Source: Nitrospirota bacterium
Lineage (GTDB): Bacteria > Nitrospirota > Thermodesulfovibrionia > Thermodesulfovibrionales > UBA6898
Direction: 5' to 3'
Assembly: GCA_016217695.1 (NCBI GenBank)
Contig: JACRHE010000001.1
Location: 1-37,018, forward strand
Length of the DNA stretch: 37,018 nt
Shown: in pieces, positions 1 to 9,060 of the stretch
Numbering within the stretch: the first letter of the stretch is position 1
Layout of the letters: each line of letters opens with the position of its first letter
Notes under the pieces: generated by a model
Told to the model about the DNA's origin: nothing
The model's input: only the letters and a program-made list of their open reading frames with translations
Databases searched by the model: none
Made by a program: the position numbers and the translations under genes

Positions 1-1053
1 GACGCAGGGAAGAATATCCATGAAGGCGGCGGCAGTTACAGCTTCGTGGACCTCAACAGGGCAGGGGTGCCTCTGATGGAGATCGTGTCGGAGCCGGATA
101 TCAGGAGCCCGAAAGAGGCTGCGGAATATATGAAAAAGATCAGGGCGATTGTGAGATATCTCGGGGTCTGTGACGGCAATATGGAACAGGGCTCGCTCAG
201 GTGCGACGCCAACGTGTCAGTGCGTCCGGTGGGACAGAAGGAGTTCGGCACGCGCGCAGAGGTGAAGAACATCAACTCCTTCAGGTTTGTAGAAAAGGCG
301 ATCGAATACGAGATAAAAAGACAGATAGGCGTTATACAAGACGGCGGAAAAGTGATACAGGAGACGCGGCTCTGGGACCCGGGCAGGGGCATAACCGAAT
401 CCATGCGCTCCAAGGAAGAGGCGCACGATTACAGGTATTTCCCTGAGCCTGACCTTGTCCCGATCATGGCCGACAGGCAATGGATAGAAGAGATAAGGGA
501 GGCTCTGCCTGAGCTGCCGGATGCCAAGAGGAAGCGCTTTGTTTCAGAATACGAGCTTCCTGAGTACGACGCCGATCTCCTGACATCGGAAAAATACGTG
601 AGCGAATGGTTCGAGGAGGCTGTGAAGGCAGGCGGCCAGGCAAAGTCGGTATCGAACTGGATGATGGGCGAGCTGATGAGATGCCTAAACGAAGAGAATA
701 AGACCCTTGAGCAGATCAGCCTCAGGCCTAAGCAGCTGGCCGAAATGCTTAGGCTCATAGACAACAACACCATAAGCGGCAAGATAGCAAAGACAGTCTT
801 TGAGGAAATGTACAGGACAGGCAGGGATGCTGATCTGATCGTCAAGGAAAAAGGTCTTGTGCAGATAAGCGACTCGTCAGCCATCGAACAGGCTGTCGAA
901 GATGTGCTCTCAAAGAACGCCTCCGAAGTCGAGAGGCTGAAGGCGGGAGAGGAGAAGCTCTTTGGCTTTCTCGTGGGCCAGGTGATGAAGGCCACAAAGG
1001 GGAAGGCCAACCCCCAGATGGTTAACGACCTGATCAAAAAAAGACTCTCCTAA
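1..1053 (+). CDS. gatB: Asp-tRNA(Asn)/Glu-tRNA(Gln) amidotransferase subunit B, 3' part (5' end outside window)
   Basis: Frame 1 is open from base 1 ([33 protein letters not shown]...); GatB hallmarks GxxxVDLNRxGxPLxEIVSEPD and [12 protein letters not shown]; YqeY-like tail. Confidence 0.96.
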   Translation, partial: DAGKNIHEGGGSYSFVDLNRAGVPLMEIVSEPDIRSPKEAAEYMKKIRAIVRYLGVCDGNMEQGSLRCDANVSVRPVGQKEFGTRAEVKNINSFRFVEKAIEYEIKRQIGVIQDGGKVIQETRLWDPGRGITESMRSKEEAHDYRYFPEPDLVPIMADRQWIEEIREALPELPDAKRKRFVSEYELPEYDADLLTSEKYVSEWFEEAVKAGGQAKSVSNWMMGELMRCLNEENKTLEQISLRPKQLAEMLRLIDNNTISGKIAKTVFEEMYRTGRDADLIVKEKGLVQISDSSAIEQAVEDVLSKNASEVERLKAGEEKLFGFLVGQVMKATKGKANPQMVNDLIKKRLS

Positions 1054-1091
1054 CCCCATATATTTAGGAATCACAAGTAAAACCTCGCTAT

Positions 1092-1139
1092 TTGTCATTG
1101 TATTTAAGTCCCCTCCTTCGGAGGGGTGGAGGGGTGGGT
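1092..1139. repeat. Short dispersed repeat copy 1 (REP-like; GC-rich hairpin CCCCTCC-ttc-GGAGGGG followed by tggaggggtgggt)
   Basis: Matches 8919-8965 over about 46 bp: tgtcattgtat..aag.tcccctcc...ggaggggtg.aggggtgggt. Confidence 0.75.
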
Positions 1140-1298
1140 AGATTTCTTTCGTGCCCTTCGTAAGCGCCAGCTATCAAAAATATCTCCCGTTTGCTCGGAG
1201 CAGACAATGCAAATCATTAAAAGCATGCTCGTATTGACGAAAGGCTTTGAGGATTGCCTGCCCCGCCATCTGCAACAACGCAAGTCCCTGACGCCTGA

Positions 1299-3983
1299 TT
1301 ACTGCCTCGGTATTGTAAAGTTATACGACCACCAGGAGGTCCAGTAATAATCATTTGGGCCAAAGAGGCTCCATCCCTCACTATGATGCGGCCCCAGCGT
1401 CTCGGTGATGTTGCAGCTCAAATATTCTTTGTTATAGATGCAGCTTCCAACATAAGCTCCCCCAAGCTCGACAGTGCCTTCCTCTTTTGCGATTCCGGGC
1501 TCAATTATGTACTGCGTTCCATAGGTTGAGGCACTACACTTCATGCCATCGCCTACAAATTCCCAGCCCAGTTTGTTGTTTACCAATATGTCGATCGCTT
1601 TCCCTGGCGTTACAGTTGTCCAGAAAGTGGCCGGCCCGCCCTGATCCGAACAGGTGCCGTAGACCTTATTTTCAGCTATCACCTCAACTGAGATGCCCGC
1701 TGTTCCGGAACCTGAATAAGTGAGAGCGGTCGGGCAGAAATCGAAGTCCGTCTCGGTCTCCTCGGTAATGAATTCGTATCTGATATCGCTGTCAAACGGT
1801 CCTCCTCCGCTCTTCCAGCTCCAGCAGTTGCCTGCCCCGAAACTCCAGGCTGCCTGAACATCGCAGCCGTTGGCAAGATTGTGCATGCAATTCGAAGCCC
1901 CCCAGGACCCGCATCCATAGGTCTTGAGGCATGACTCGAAGCAGTCGTCGTGCCATCTGCAACCCTCATGCGTCTTGCATGTCTTGATTATCCATTTGGT
2001 CTTTTCACCTGTGTTATTCTCTCCATCAGTGAGACATCGCCACTCTTCTGCGTCGACGCAGTTCGCCGGTGCGCAGTCAGGGCCGCAGGTACCCCTGCAT
2101 CTTGAGCCGCAAGTGCCGAACTCGCGGCCGTTCGTCGGCTCCGGAGTTGCAGCTGATGTTGCAGACCCTTCAAGGGCGCCTTCTCCATCCAGAGGGAAGT
2201 AGCCATAGACATGCGGTATCGGCGTCTCGTTGGAAAGAATCACCAGCGACGGCACTTCAAGTCCATTAAGACTATTAGTCGCAAGGTCTGTAAAGTATCT
2301 GCAGGAAGAGTTGACCGCAGTGTTCTGCACAGCAGTGAGGCGGTCGGTCGAGTTATATTTCAGGACCATCTGCCAGGGCATCAGAAGGGCGGCAGCTGCT
2401 GAGGGGTCCATACCCGTTGCCCTGCATCCGATCTCAAGAGGGATCAAGGCTATGGCCTTTGAAAGCTCGCCTGAGGCAAGGTCTGTAATCGCAGACTTTT
2501 CAGAGGCTGAAAGGCTGCCGTTGCCGTCCATCGTTAAGCCGTTCCATGTGATGGAACCCTTGCCCGGCTCACTGAGGCTGACCGACAGCTGTTTCTGGCT
2601 GCTGTCAAGAAGTATGGAGGCTGTGGCCTTTCCATTGCCTCCGGGAGCTGCGTTGAACCTGAAGGTGCGGTTGTCGCTAAAGGTTATATATCTGCCGCTC
2701 ACCTCTCCTGAGCTGCCGGTCGGGTCGAGCTCCAGCTCTCCTGCCAGGATCCTTCCTCCTGCTACCTTAAACCTGATCTCATTGGAATTTCCGCTTTCAG
2801 CTCCGGGTCCGTAAGCCCCGACAGCGAAGTAGTACATGCCTGCCGGTATCCAGGAAACGCTCATCGGCCCCAGCTGAGTATTAGTTCCAAGCTCTATGCT
2901 TCCTGCATAATTTCCAGGCCCTGCTCCGAAATATCCCCTGTATCCGCTCGCTCCTGCTGCAGCATCCCACAGGATCGTTATGGCATCGCCCTGATATGAA
3001 TATCTCAGGTTGGAAGGAGACGAGACAAGGGAAGCTGCCGACTTCGTAAATGAGATCTCGTTTGAATATCCGCTCTCCCCCGAAGAATTATAAGCCTGCA
3101 CAGCAATATAATAAGTCCCTGCCGGAAGCCAGCTGACATCAATAGGCCCTATCTGCGTAATGTTTCCCATGTCGAACTCATAAATATAATTACCTGTTTG
3201 GAGCCCTGCGCTTAATCTGTATCCGGTGGCCCCTGTTACGGCATTCCATGAAATGGTCAGGCTGTTTTCTGACAGGGTATGGTGAAGGTTCTGCGGGGCC
3301 TGAGGCGCCGAAGGTCCTGCTGCGTTTAAAGGACCCGCACATACATTGTCGAAGCGGACATCAGTGCCGGATTCCTGGGCAGTGAGCCAGAGCGTGTTGA
3401 TGAGAAGCGGAGCCATTGCGAAATTACCCTGAAACTTAAGGGAGGTATCCTGCCTGTTTATGCGAAGGGTAATCGCATTTTCGGAGTATGCGACTCCAAT
3501 TGAATTAACATTTGCGCCTGCAGCCAGCTTTTCAGACTGATACCACGCCTTATTGACAACATCCCAACCTATGAGATAGGCATTGCCTGAGCCGAAGATG
3601 ATCGCGCCCACGCCGTCAAGTGTACGCTGATCCACACCCAAATATGCATCGCCGTTTGTAAACGGGTAGATGCCGTAAGCGCCGCCCTGCGGCAGAAGAT
3701 CCCTGTAAACATCCACGTCGAGCGTGAAGAAGTCATAAGGATAGAAGGCGGCCTCTGCATGAGCCATCTTTCCTGATGTGATCTGGTCGACATTGAGCAT
3801 CTCTCCTTGCAAAGACCAGCTGCCGTTGGACCACGTCCAGCTGTTTGCCGACAGCCCGGAGAAATCCTCAAAAAAATACGTGCAGGAATCGGTTACAGAG
3901 GCTGCTTCGACCGGGTTCATCATAACAGGGACCATAATAAGCGAAAAGATCAGAACAGCTTTCAGCGCTGCGGCTCTTGACAT
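1299..3983 (-). CDS. Secreted multidomain protein: signal peptide, LamG-like N-terminus, two fibronectin-III-like domains, C-terminal Cys-rich phospholipase-A2-like region
   Basis: ORF 1299..4025; start reassigned to ATG at 3983 behind AAGGAGGTCTCG (MSRAAALKAVLIFSLIMVPVMMNPVEA signal peptide). Two repeats of form P..L....W....GA.GYR........SWxPAGxYYxAVxAYxxxxESGxSNEIxF. C-terminal CKTHEGCRWHDDCFESC resembles the PLA2 CxxHDxC motif. Confidence 0.85.
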   Translation of the reverse strand: MSRAAALKAVLIFSLIMVPVMMNPVEAASVTDSCTYFFEDFSGLSANSWTWSNGSWSLQGEMLNVDQITSGKMAHAEAAFYPYDFFTLDVDVYRDLLPQGGAYGIYPFTNGDAYLGVDQRTLDGVGAIIFGSGNAYLIGWDVVNKAWYQSEKLAAGANVNSIGVAYSENAITLRINRQDTSLKFQGNFAMAPLLINTLWLTAQESGTDVRFDNVCAGPLNAAGPSAPQAPQNLHHTLSENSLTISWNAVTGATGYRLSAGLQTGNYIYEFDMGNITQIGPIDVSWLPAGTYYIAVQAYNSSGESGYSNEISFTKSAASLVSSPSNLRYSYQGDAITILWDAAAGASGYRGYFGAGPGNYAGSIELGTNTQLGPMSVSWIPAGMYYFAVGAYGPGAESGNSNEIRFKVAGGRILAGELELDPTGSSGEVSGRYITFSDNRTFRFNAAPGGNGKATASILLDSSQKQLSVSLSEPGKGSITWNGLTMDGNGSLSASEKSAITDLASGELSKAIALIPLEIGCRATGMDPSAAAALLMPWQMVLKYNSTDRLTAVQNTAVNSSCRYFTDLATNSLNGLEVPSLVILSNETPIPHVYGYFPLDGEGALEGSATSAATPEPTNGREFGTCGSRCRGTCGPDCAPANCVDAEEWRCLTDGENNTGEKTKWIIKTCKTHEGCRWHDDCFESCLKTYGCGSWGASNCMHNLANGCDVQAAWSFGAGNCWSWKSGGGPFDSDIRYEFITEETETDFDFCPTALTYSGSGTAGISVEVIAENKVYGTCSDQGGPATFWTTVTPGKAIDILVNNKLGWEFVGDGMKCSASTYGTQYIIEPGIAKEEGTVELGGAYVGSCIYNKEYLSCNITETLGPHHSEGWSLFGPNDYYWTSWWSYNFTIPRQ

Positions 3984-4097
3984 CGAGACCTCCTTATTTA
4001 AACAAGTCGGTTTATTTTCCCCCAAACACCTCTTTTTTGTAAACCCAAACCCTCAAAGCCTTTCAAGGGTATGAGAACTGGAGAGCCGCGGTAAGCG

Positions 4098-4151
4098 GAG
4101 GCAGGCAAACTTCAAGAGCCTTTCAAGGCGATATGATTTGATCAGGGCATG
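4098..4151. repeat. Dispersed short repeat, family 2, copy B
   Basis: ggcaggcaaacttcaagagcctttcaaggcgatatgatttgatcagggcatggc aligns with about 53 bp at 16204-16256. Confidence 0.65.
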
Positions 4152-4224
4152 GCAGTGTAATAATCGCTCTCCCATGACCATTCGATGAGGACAGGAGTGT
4201 CGGCGGTCGGCGTGGAGTGCCTGC

Positions 4225-4251
4225 TAAAGTTTTGCGCCGGTATTCCGATAA
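4225..4251 (+). promoter_or_regulatory. Sigma-28 (FliA-type) promoter upstream of the hybrid kinase
   Basis: TAAAGTTT-N11-TCCGATAA against consensus TAAAGTTT-N11-GCCGATAA (one mismatch), 43 bp upstream of the ATG at 4295. Confidence 0.72.
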
Positions 4252-4294
4252 ATAGATACACACTAATATGTCTTGATAAACAGAGGAATCAACT

Positions 4295-6580
4295 ATGCCC
4301 ATGTCCGGCGGAAAAGAATCATTTCCAGTGCTGCGGCAGTATCCGGTGGCGTTGCTTGCGGCATGGTCGGTCCTCGTGCTCATTTCAATAGCCTTCAATA
4401 TCTATCAGAGCCACCAGGAGACACTTGAGAAGGCCCGCATCGAGGCAAGGACATATTTTGAGCTGAACCTCTATTACCGGAAATACATCGCAGGCCTGGG
4501 AGGAGTATATGCGCCTGTCGATAAGGTAGAGCCCAATCCTTTTCTTGACGTGCCTGAACGGGACGTCACCACAACCGACGGAAAAAAGCTGACCCTTATG
4601 AATCCTGCATACATGACGAGGCAGGTCTTTGAAATCATCAGAAAATATTCTGAGCTGCCTGTGCTCAACAAGCTCACCAGTCTGAAAAATGTTAACCCTG
4701 CAAATTATCCTGATGCGTGGGAGAAAAAGGCGCTCCTTGGCTTTGAAAGAGGGGAGAAAGAGGCCAGCGTTGTGATCAATATGAATGGGAGGCCTTATCT
4801 GAGACTGGCCATGCCGTTTGTGACTGAGGAGGCCTGCCTGAAGTGTCATGAACATCAGGGGTACAGCATAGGAGATATCAGAGGGGGAATAAGCATGGCT
4901 GTTCCGCTTGAGCCCTATTTTGCAAGTGAAGCCAATACGAGAAGGACGATAATCCTCAGTCATATGCTTTTGTGGTTTCTGGTAAGTGCGGCCATCGTTG
5001 TCTTCACAAGGAAGAGCATGACACAGCAGCGGCAGTTAGCTGAGAGTGAATGGAAATTCAGGACCCTTTCCGAATACTCTGCTGACTGGGAGTTCTGGGT
5101 CACCGGTGATAATGCGATCCTGTTTATGACGCCATCCTGCAGCGACATCACAGGATATGCCCCGGAGGAGTTCAATGAAAACCCGCGGCTTATGACAGAC
5201 ATCATCCATCTGGATGACAGGGCTCTGTGGCAAAAGCATCTGGACGATTTTACGCTACCCCTGCACGATGAGATGGAGTTCCGGATTATTACAAAGGAAG
5301 GAGAGGTGAAATGGCTTTCCCATATATGCCGGCCCATCTTTAAAGAAAATGTCTTTCTCGGCAGGAGGGTCAGCAACAGGGACATAACCGACAGGAAGAA
5401 GCTGGAGGCGCAACTCCTTCAGGCCCAGAAGATGGAGGCTGTCGGACATCTTGCAGGCGGTATAGCGCATGATTTCAATAATATCCTTACTGCGATAATA
5501 GGATACTGCAACCTGCTGCAGATGAAGATGGAGAAGGGCTCCCCGCTCAAAAACTATATCGATCAGATACTCTCGACAGCCGAGAAGGCCTCCTCCCTTA
5601 CCCATCAGATCCTCATATTCAGCAGAAAGCAGGTGATTAACCCGAGGCCCGTGAACCTCGGCGAGATCGTCAGGGATGTGGAGAAGCTGCTCACGAGGCT
5701 TATAGGTGAAGATATCGAGCTGAAGACGGAGGTCTCAGGAGATGATCTTGTTGTTATGGCGGACAGGGGCCAGATAGACCAGGTCCTGATGAACCTGGCA
5801 ACGAATGCTCGGGATGCCATGCCCGGTGGAGGACTGCTCAGCATCAGTACCGAGAAGGTCCATATCGATGCTGATTATGTCAGGGTTCACGGCTACGGGA
5901 TACCCGGCAGCTATGGCGTCATCTCTGTCTCTGATTCAGGAACAGGCATGGATCAGGAGACGAGAAAGAGGATATTTGAGCCCTTCTTTACCACAAAGAA
6001 TTCGGGCAAGGGTACAGGCCTCGGCCTTTCTATGGTCTACGGGATTGTCAAGCAGCACAACGGATATATAAACGTATACAGCGAGCAGGGGAACGGGACC
6101 ATCTTCAGGACATACCTGCCTCTCACAGATGAGCGTCTGGAACCGGCACTGATGAAGATGCCGCATCAACAATACGGAGGAACTGAGACGATCCTCCTGG
6201 CTGAGGATAATGAGGAGGTGCGGAGCCTTATCAGGCATGTGCTCGAGGAGTCCGGATATAAGGTGATAGAGGCGGTGGACGGAGAAGATGCCGCAGCCGT
6301 ATTTCAGAAATACAGAAGCGAGATAAAGCTCCTCATATTTGATGTGATCATGCCCAGGAAGAGCGGCATAGACGCTTATGAAGAGATCAGTGCGACAAGT
6401 CCAGGCACAGACGTGCTTTTCATGAGCGGCTACACAGCGGATGTCCTGCTCAATAAAGGCATATTGAAGGAAGGGCTGAATTTTATCTTAAAGCCGGCCT
6501 CACCTGTCGAGCTGCTTCAGAAGGTGGGAGAGCTCCTTGAGAAAAGCCGGAAGCTGAAGGGCGCAGGGCATGCTGCTTAG
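4295..6580 (+). CDS. Membrane hybrid histidine kinase: periplasmic DUF3365/Tll0287-like c-haem sensor, PAS, HisKA, HATPase_c, receiver
   Basis: N-terminal TM; EEACLKCHEHQGY (CxxCH); second TM; PAS; H-box [20 protein letters not shown]-boxes; receiver LLIFDVIMPRKSG...SGYT...LKPAS. RBS agaggaa. Confidence 0.93.
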   Translation: MPMSGGKESFPVLRQYPVALLAAWSVLVLISIAFNIYQSHQETLEKARIEARTYFELNLYYRKYIAGLGGVYAPVDKVEPNPFLDVPERDVTTTDGKKLTLMNPAYMTRQVFEIIRKYSELPVLNKLTSLKNVNPANYPDAWEKKALLGFERGEKEASVVINMNGRPYLRLAMPFVTEEACLKCHEHQGYSIGDIRGGISMAVPLEPYFASEANTRRTIILSHMLLWFLVSAAIVVFTRKSMTQQRQLAESEWKFRTLSEYSADWEFWVTGDNAILFMTPSCSDITGYAPEEFNENPRLMTDIIHLDDRALWQKHLDDFTLPLHDEMEFRIITKEGEVKWLSHICRPIFKENVFLGRRVSNRDITDRKKLEAQLLQAQKMEAVGHLAGGIAHDFNNILTAIIGYCNLLQMKMEKGSPLKNYIDQILSTAEKASSLTHQILIFSRKQVINPRPVNLGEIVRDVEKLLTRLIGEDIELKTEVSGDDLVVMADRGQIDQVLMNLATNARDAMPGGGLLSISTEKVHIDADYVRVHGYGIPGSYGVISVSDSGTGMDQETRKRIFEPFFTTKNSGKGTGLGLSMVYGIVKQHNGYINVYSEQGNGTIFRTYLPLTDERLEPALMKMPHQQYGGTETILLAEDNEEVRSLIRHVLEESGYKVIEAVDGEDAAAVFQKYRSEIKLLIFDVIMPRKSGIDAYEEISATSPGTDVLFMSGYTADVLLNKGILKEGLNFILKPASPVELLQKVGELLEKSRKLKGAGHAA

Positions 6581-7236
6581 GACTTCACTATCCTGCCGTC
6601 TTTAAGTGTGACCACCCTGTCTGCGCGGCCTGCAAGCTCCTGGTTGTGGGTGACCATGACCACCGTATATCCCCTGAGGTGGAGGGACTTAAGCAGGCCG
6701 AAGATCTTTTCACTGTTTTCGGTGTCGAGATTGCCTGTTGGCTCGTCTGCCAGGAGTATCTCCGGAGTATTTACGAGCGCCCTGGCTATGGCGACCCTCT
6801 GCATCTCTCCGCCGCTTAACTGGCCCGGAAGGTGATGAGTTCTGTTTTGAAGTCCGACCATCTCCAGAAGAGATTCGATCTCTCCTTTTTGTGCCGGCCT
6901 TCTGCTGAAGACAGCCGGAAGCCTTACGTTATCGAATACACTGAGTCCCGGGATAAGGTAAAACTGCTGAAACACAAACCCGATCTTTTTCCTCCTTGTC
7001 CCGACCAGCTCTTTTTCGGTCATATGCTCTGCGCGCATAGGACCTATCTTTACCGAACCCCTGGTGGGAAGGTCGAGACAACCGAGTATATGCATGAGAG
7101 AGGTCTTTCCCGCACCCGAGGGACCCACTATCGAGACAAACTCAGCCACGGAGATCACGAGATCTATTCCCCTCAGGGCATGGACCTCTTCTGCGCCCCT
7201 TTTATAGATCTTTTCTACTCCTGCAAGCTCTATCAT
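6577..7236 (-). CDS. ABC transporter ATP-binding protein (LolD/MacB family)
   Basis: Walker A GPSGAGKTS, signature LSGGEMQRVAIARAL, Walker B ILLADEPTG. Start taken as MIELAGVEKIYKRG, overlapping the permease stop. Confidence 0.93.
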   Translation of the reverse strand: MIELAGVEKIYKRGAEEVHALRGIDLVISVAEFVSIVGPSGAGKTSLMHILGCLDLPTRGSVKIGPMRAEHMTEKELVGTRRKKIGFVFQQFYLIPGLSVFDNVRLPAVFSRRPAQKGEIESLLEMVGLQNRTHHLPGQLSGGEMQRVAIARALVNTPEILLADEPTGNLDTENSEKIFGLLKSLHLRGYTVVMVTHNQELAGRADRVVTLKDGRIVKS

Positions 7237-8396
7237 CCCCTGATCGCCTCTATGGGGCTTATCCTTGACGCCTTCCATGCCGGATAGAGCCCAGACAGGA
7301 TACCGATGAAGGAGATGAAGGCTATGCTCAGCAAGGCAATGCCTGCGTCGAAGCTGACCATATTGCCGCCCGGCACATATGGCATAACCTTTCGCACAAA
7401 GGCCTCTATAAGACCGCTGCCCGTAACAGAAAGAAACAGGCCTGTGAGGCTTCCGGTCATGGTAAGAAGAGCGGCCTCCTTCAGGATGATCCTGAATATG
7501 TCCGGCCTTGACGCGCCTATCGCCCTCATCATGCCGATCTCCTGAGTCCTCTCAAACACAGCCATGAGCATGGAGTTCATTACGCCGAAACCGCTCACGA
7601 TAATGGCCACGAAGGCCATTGAGAGACTGAGCGCCTTTGCAGAGGCGGCAAGGTTGGCTATGCTGTTCATCACCTGGTTCATGGTCACGATCTGGATGCC
7701 CGGAACCTTTTCAGAGAGTGCGTCGGTTATCTTTGTCAGAAGAGCCGGGTCTTTTACACGCACGCCGATAGCGGTCGCTCCTGAGGGCTTTTTGAAGACA
7801 GCCTGCGCTGTTACAAAGGGGATATAGATGAAGGCATCGTCCTGGCTGCCGGTCTTTTTCACGATGCCTGTTACAGTGAAGGTCCTGCTGATATTAGGAT
7901 AGGAGATCGTGCTTCCAGGCTTTATACCCCTGTGGGAAGCCACTTCTGAGCCCATGAGCACCTCGTTTTCTCCCTCAGGTATCTTTCCATCTATCTCCCA
8001 TGAGGGTTTCAGCAGCCCGATCTTCTGCATCTCCATGCCGTAGACAAGGTCGACCCTTCCTTCTTCCGGATTCGGAAGTTGAGACACCAGGAGCGGTGAT
8101 GCAAACTCTATATCATCAGCCGCCTTCACCTTTTCCAGAACCGACAGGTCGAGGAACTTGGGTATTACGGAGCCGTGAAGCACCAGGGAGGCCACCTCGT
8201 GGGGGCACCCTGAGGGAACGACCATGAAATGCAGGCCGGTCCTCTGAAGCTCGCGCTCAAGACCCTTGTGAAAGCCCTTGTTAAAGGAAAGGATAGAGAG
8301 GAGGACTGCTGCTGAAACGGCGATGCCGAGCATGGTGAGCACGCTGCGTGTTTTATGCCTTGCAAGGTTTGTAAAGGCGAGGCGAAGAAAGACCAT
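7233..8396 (-). CDS. ABC transporter permease, FtsX/MacB-like
   Basis: N-terminal TM with MacB_PCD-like periplasmic region, then three TM segments including RTQEIGMMRAIGASRPDIFRIIL. Confidence 0.92.
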   Translation of the reverse strand: MVFLRLAFTNLARHKTRSVLTMLGIAVSAAVLLSILSFNKGFHKGLERELQRTGLHFMVVPSGCPHEVASLVLHGSVIPKFLDLSVLEKVKAADDIEFASPLLVSQLPNPEEGRVDLVYGMEMQKIGLLKPSWEIDGKIPEGENEVLMGSEVASHRGIKPGSTISYPNISRTFTVTGIVKKTGSQDDAFIYIPFVTAQAVFKKPSGATAIGVRVKDPALLTKITDALSEKVPGIQIVTMNQVMNSIANLAASAKALSLSMAFVAIIVSGFGVMNSMLMAVFERTQEIGMMRAIGASRPDIFRIILKEAALLTMTGSLTGLFLSVTGSGLIEAFVRKVMPYVPGGNMVSFDAGIALLSIAFISFIGILSGLYPAWKASRISPIEAIRG

Positions 8397-8755
8397 TATC
8401 TCAGTTCTCCGCCGAGGGCCGACACCTGTATCTCCTGCTCAAAGAGGTTGACGGTGCCGGAGACCTTTACAGGTCTGCCCATGTTTGGAGTGAGCGAGAG
8501 GTTTGCAGGGGCAAGGTTTATGAATACCTGGCCTGTGTCGTCCTGCAGGACGAACCAGCAGCCGTTGCTTCCGCACTGAGAAGATATCTTGCCCTGAAGG
8601 GTCACAACTTTGCCGAGCAAAGAGGAGTCAAGGAAGATATCCTTCACCTTTTTTTCAGGGGCGGCCCTGTCTATGCCTGAACCGAATTTCTGTCCTGAAC
8701 ATGCAGAGAGCATGAACAGGAGGATGACAACTGAAGCCACAATATTTTTTCTCAT
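8396..8755 (-). CDS. Small lipoprotein with OB-fold (tRNA_anti-like) domain
   Basis: Lipobox LSAC after MRKNIVASVVILLFM; VVTLQGKISSQCGSNGCWFVLQDDTGQVFINLAP...GRPVKVSGTVNLFEQEIQVSA resembles OB-fold. Confidence 0.8.
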   Translation of the reverse strand: MRKNIVASVVILLFMLSACSGQKFGSGIDRAAPEKKVKDIFLDSSLLGKVVTLQGKISSQCGSNGCWFVLQDDTGQVFINLAPANLSLTPNMGRPVKVSGTVNLFEQEIQVSALGGELR

Positions 8756-8918
8756 AACATTCCTTATCGCTGGATTTAGGATATACAACGTCGTTTAGGA
8801 ATTTTAACAGGAAAGATATGAAGAAATTGTGAAAGAGACAAGCGAAGATTCTTGTCATGAAAGAGGTTAACCTTCTTAAGTACACCATCCTTAGAATTCT
8901 GTTTGTATTTTGTGGCTC

Positions 8919-8965
8919 TGTCATTGTATCGAAGGTCCCCTCCCTGGAGGGGTGCAGGGGTGGGT
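8919..8965. repeat. Short dispersed repeat copy 2 (REP-like)
   Basis: Counterpart of 1092-1139. Confidence 0.75.
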
Positions 8966-9060
8966 TGATAGTTTCATACAGGTCTCTCATGAAAGGATTT
9001 CCCTGCAGAATCAGTCTGACTTGCTGATAACCTTCCGGCTCATGAGCATTCGCAAAGTTT

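Noticed and set aside
429-1037. 202-aa minus-strand ORF
   Set aside because: Antisense to gatB; Ser-rich shadow ORF.
1126-1347. 73-aa plus ORF and a coherent-looking minus-strand peptide (GLALLQMAGQAILKAFRQYEHAFNDLHCLLRANGRYF)
   Set aside because: The plus ORF starts inside a REP-like repeat. The minus peptide has no clear start or RBS and may be a gene remnant, but the evidence is too thin.
2230-2814. 194-aa plus-strand ORF
   Set aside because: Antisense to the secreted FN3/PLA2-like gene; no RBS or domain support.
4158-4240. Sigma-54 promoter (tggagtgcctgctaaagttttgcg)
   Set aside because: Does not keep the GG-N10-GC geometry; the sigma-28 reading is much stronger.
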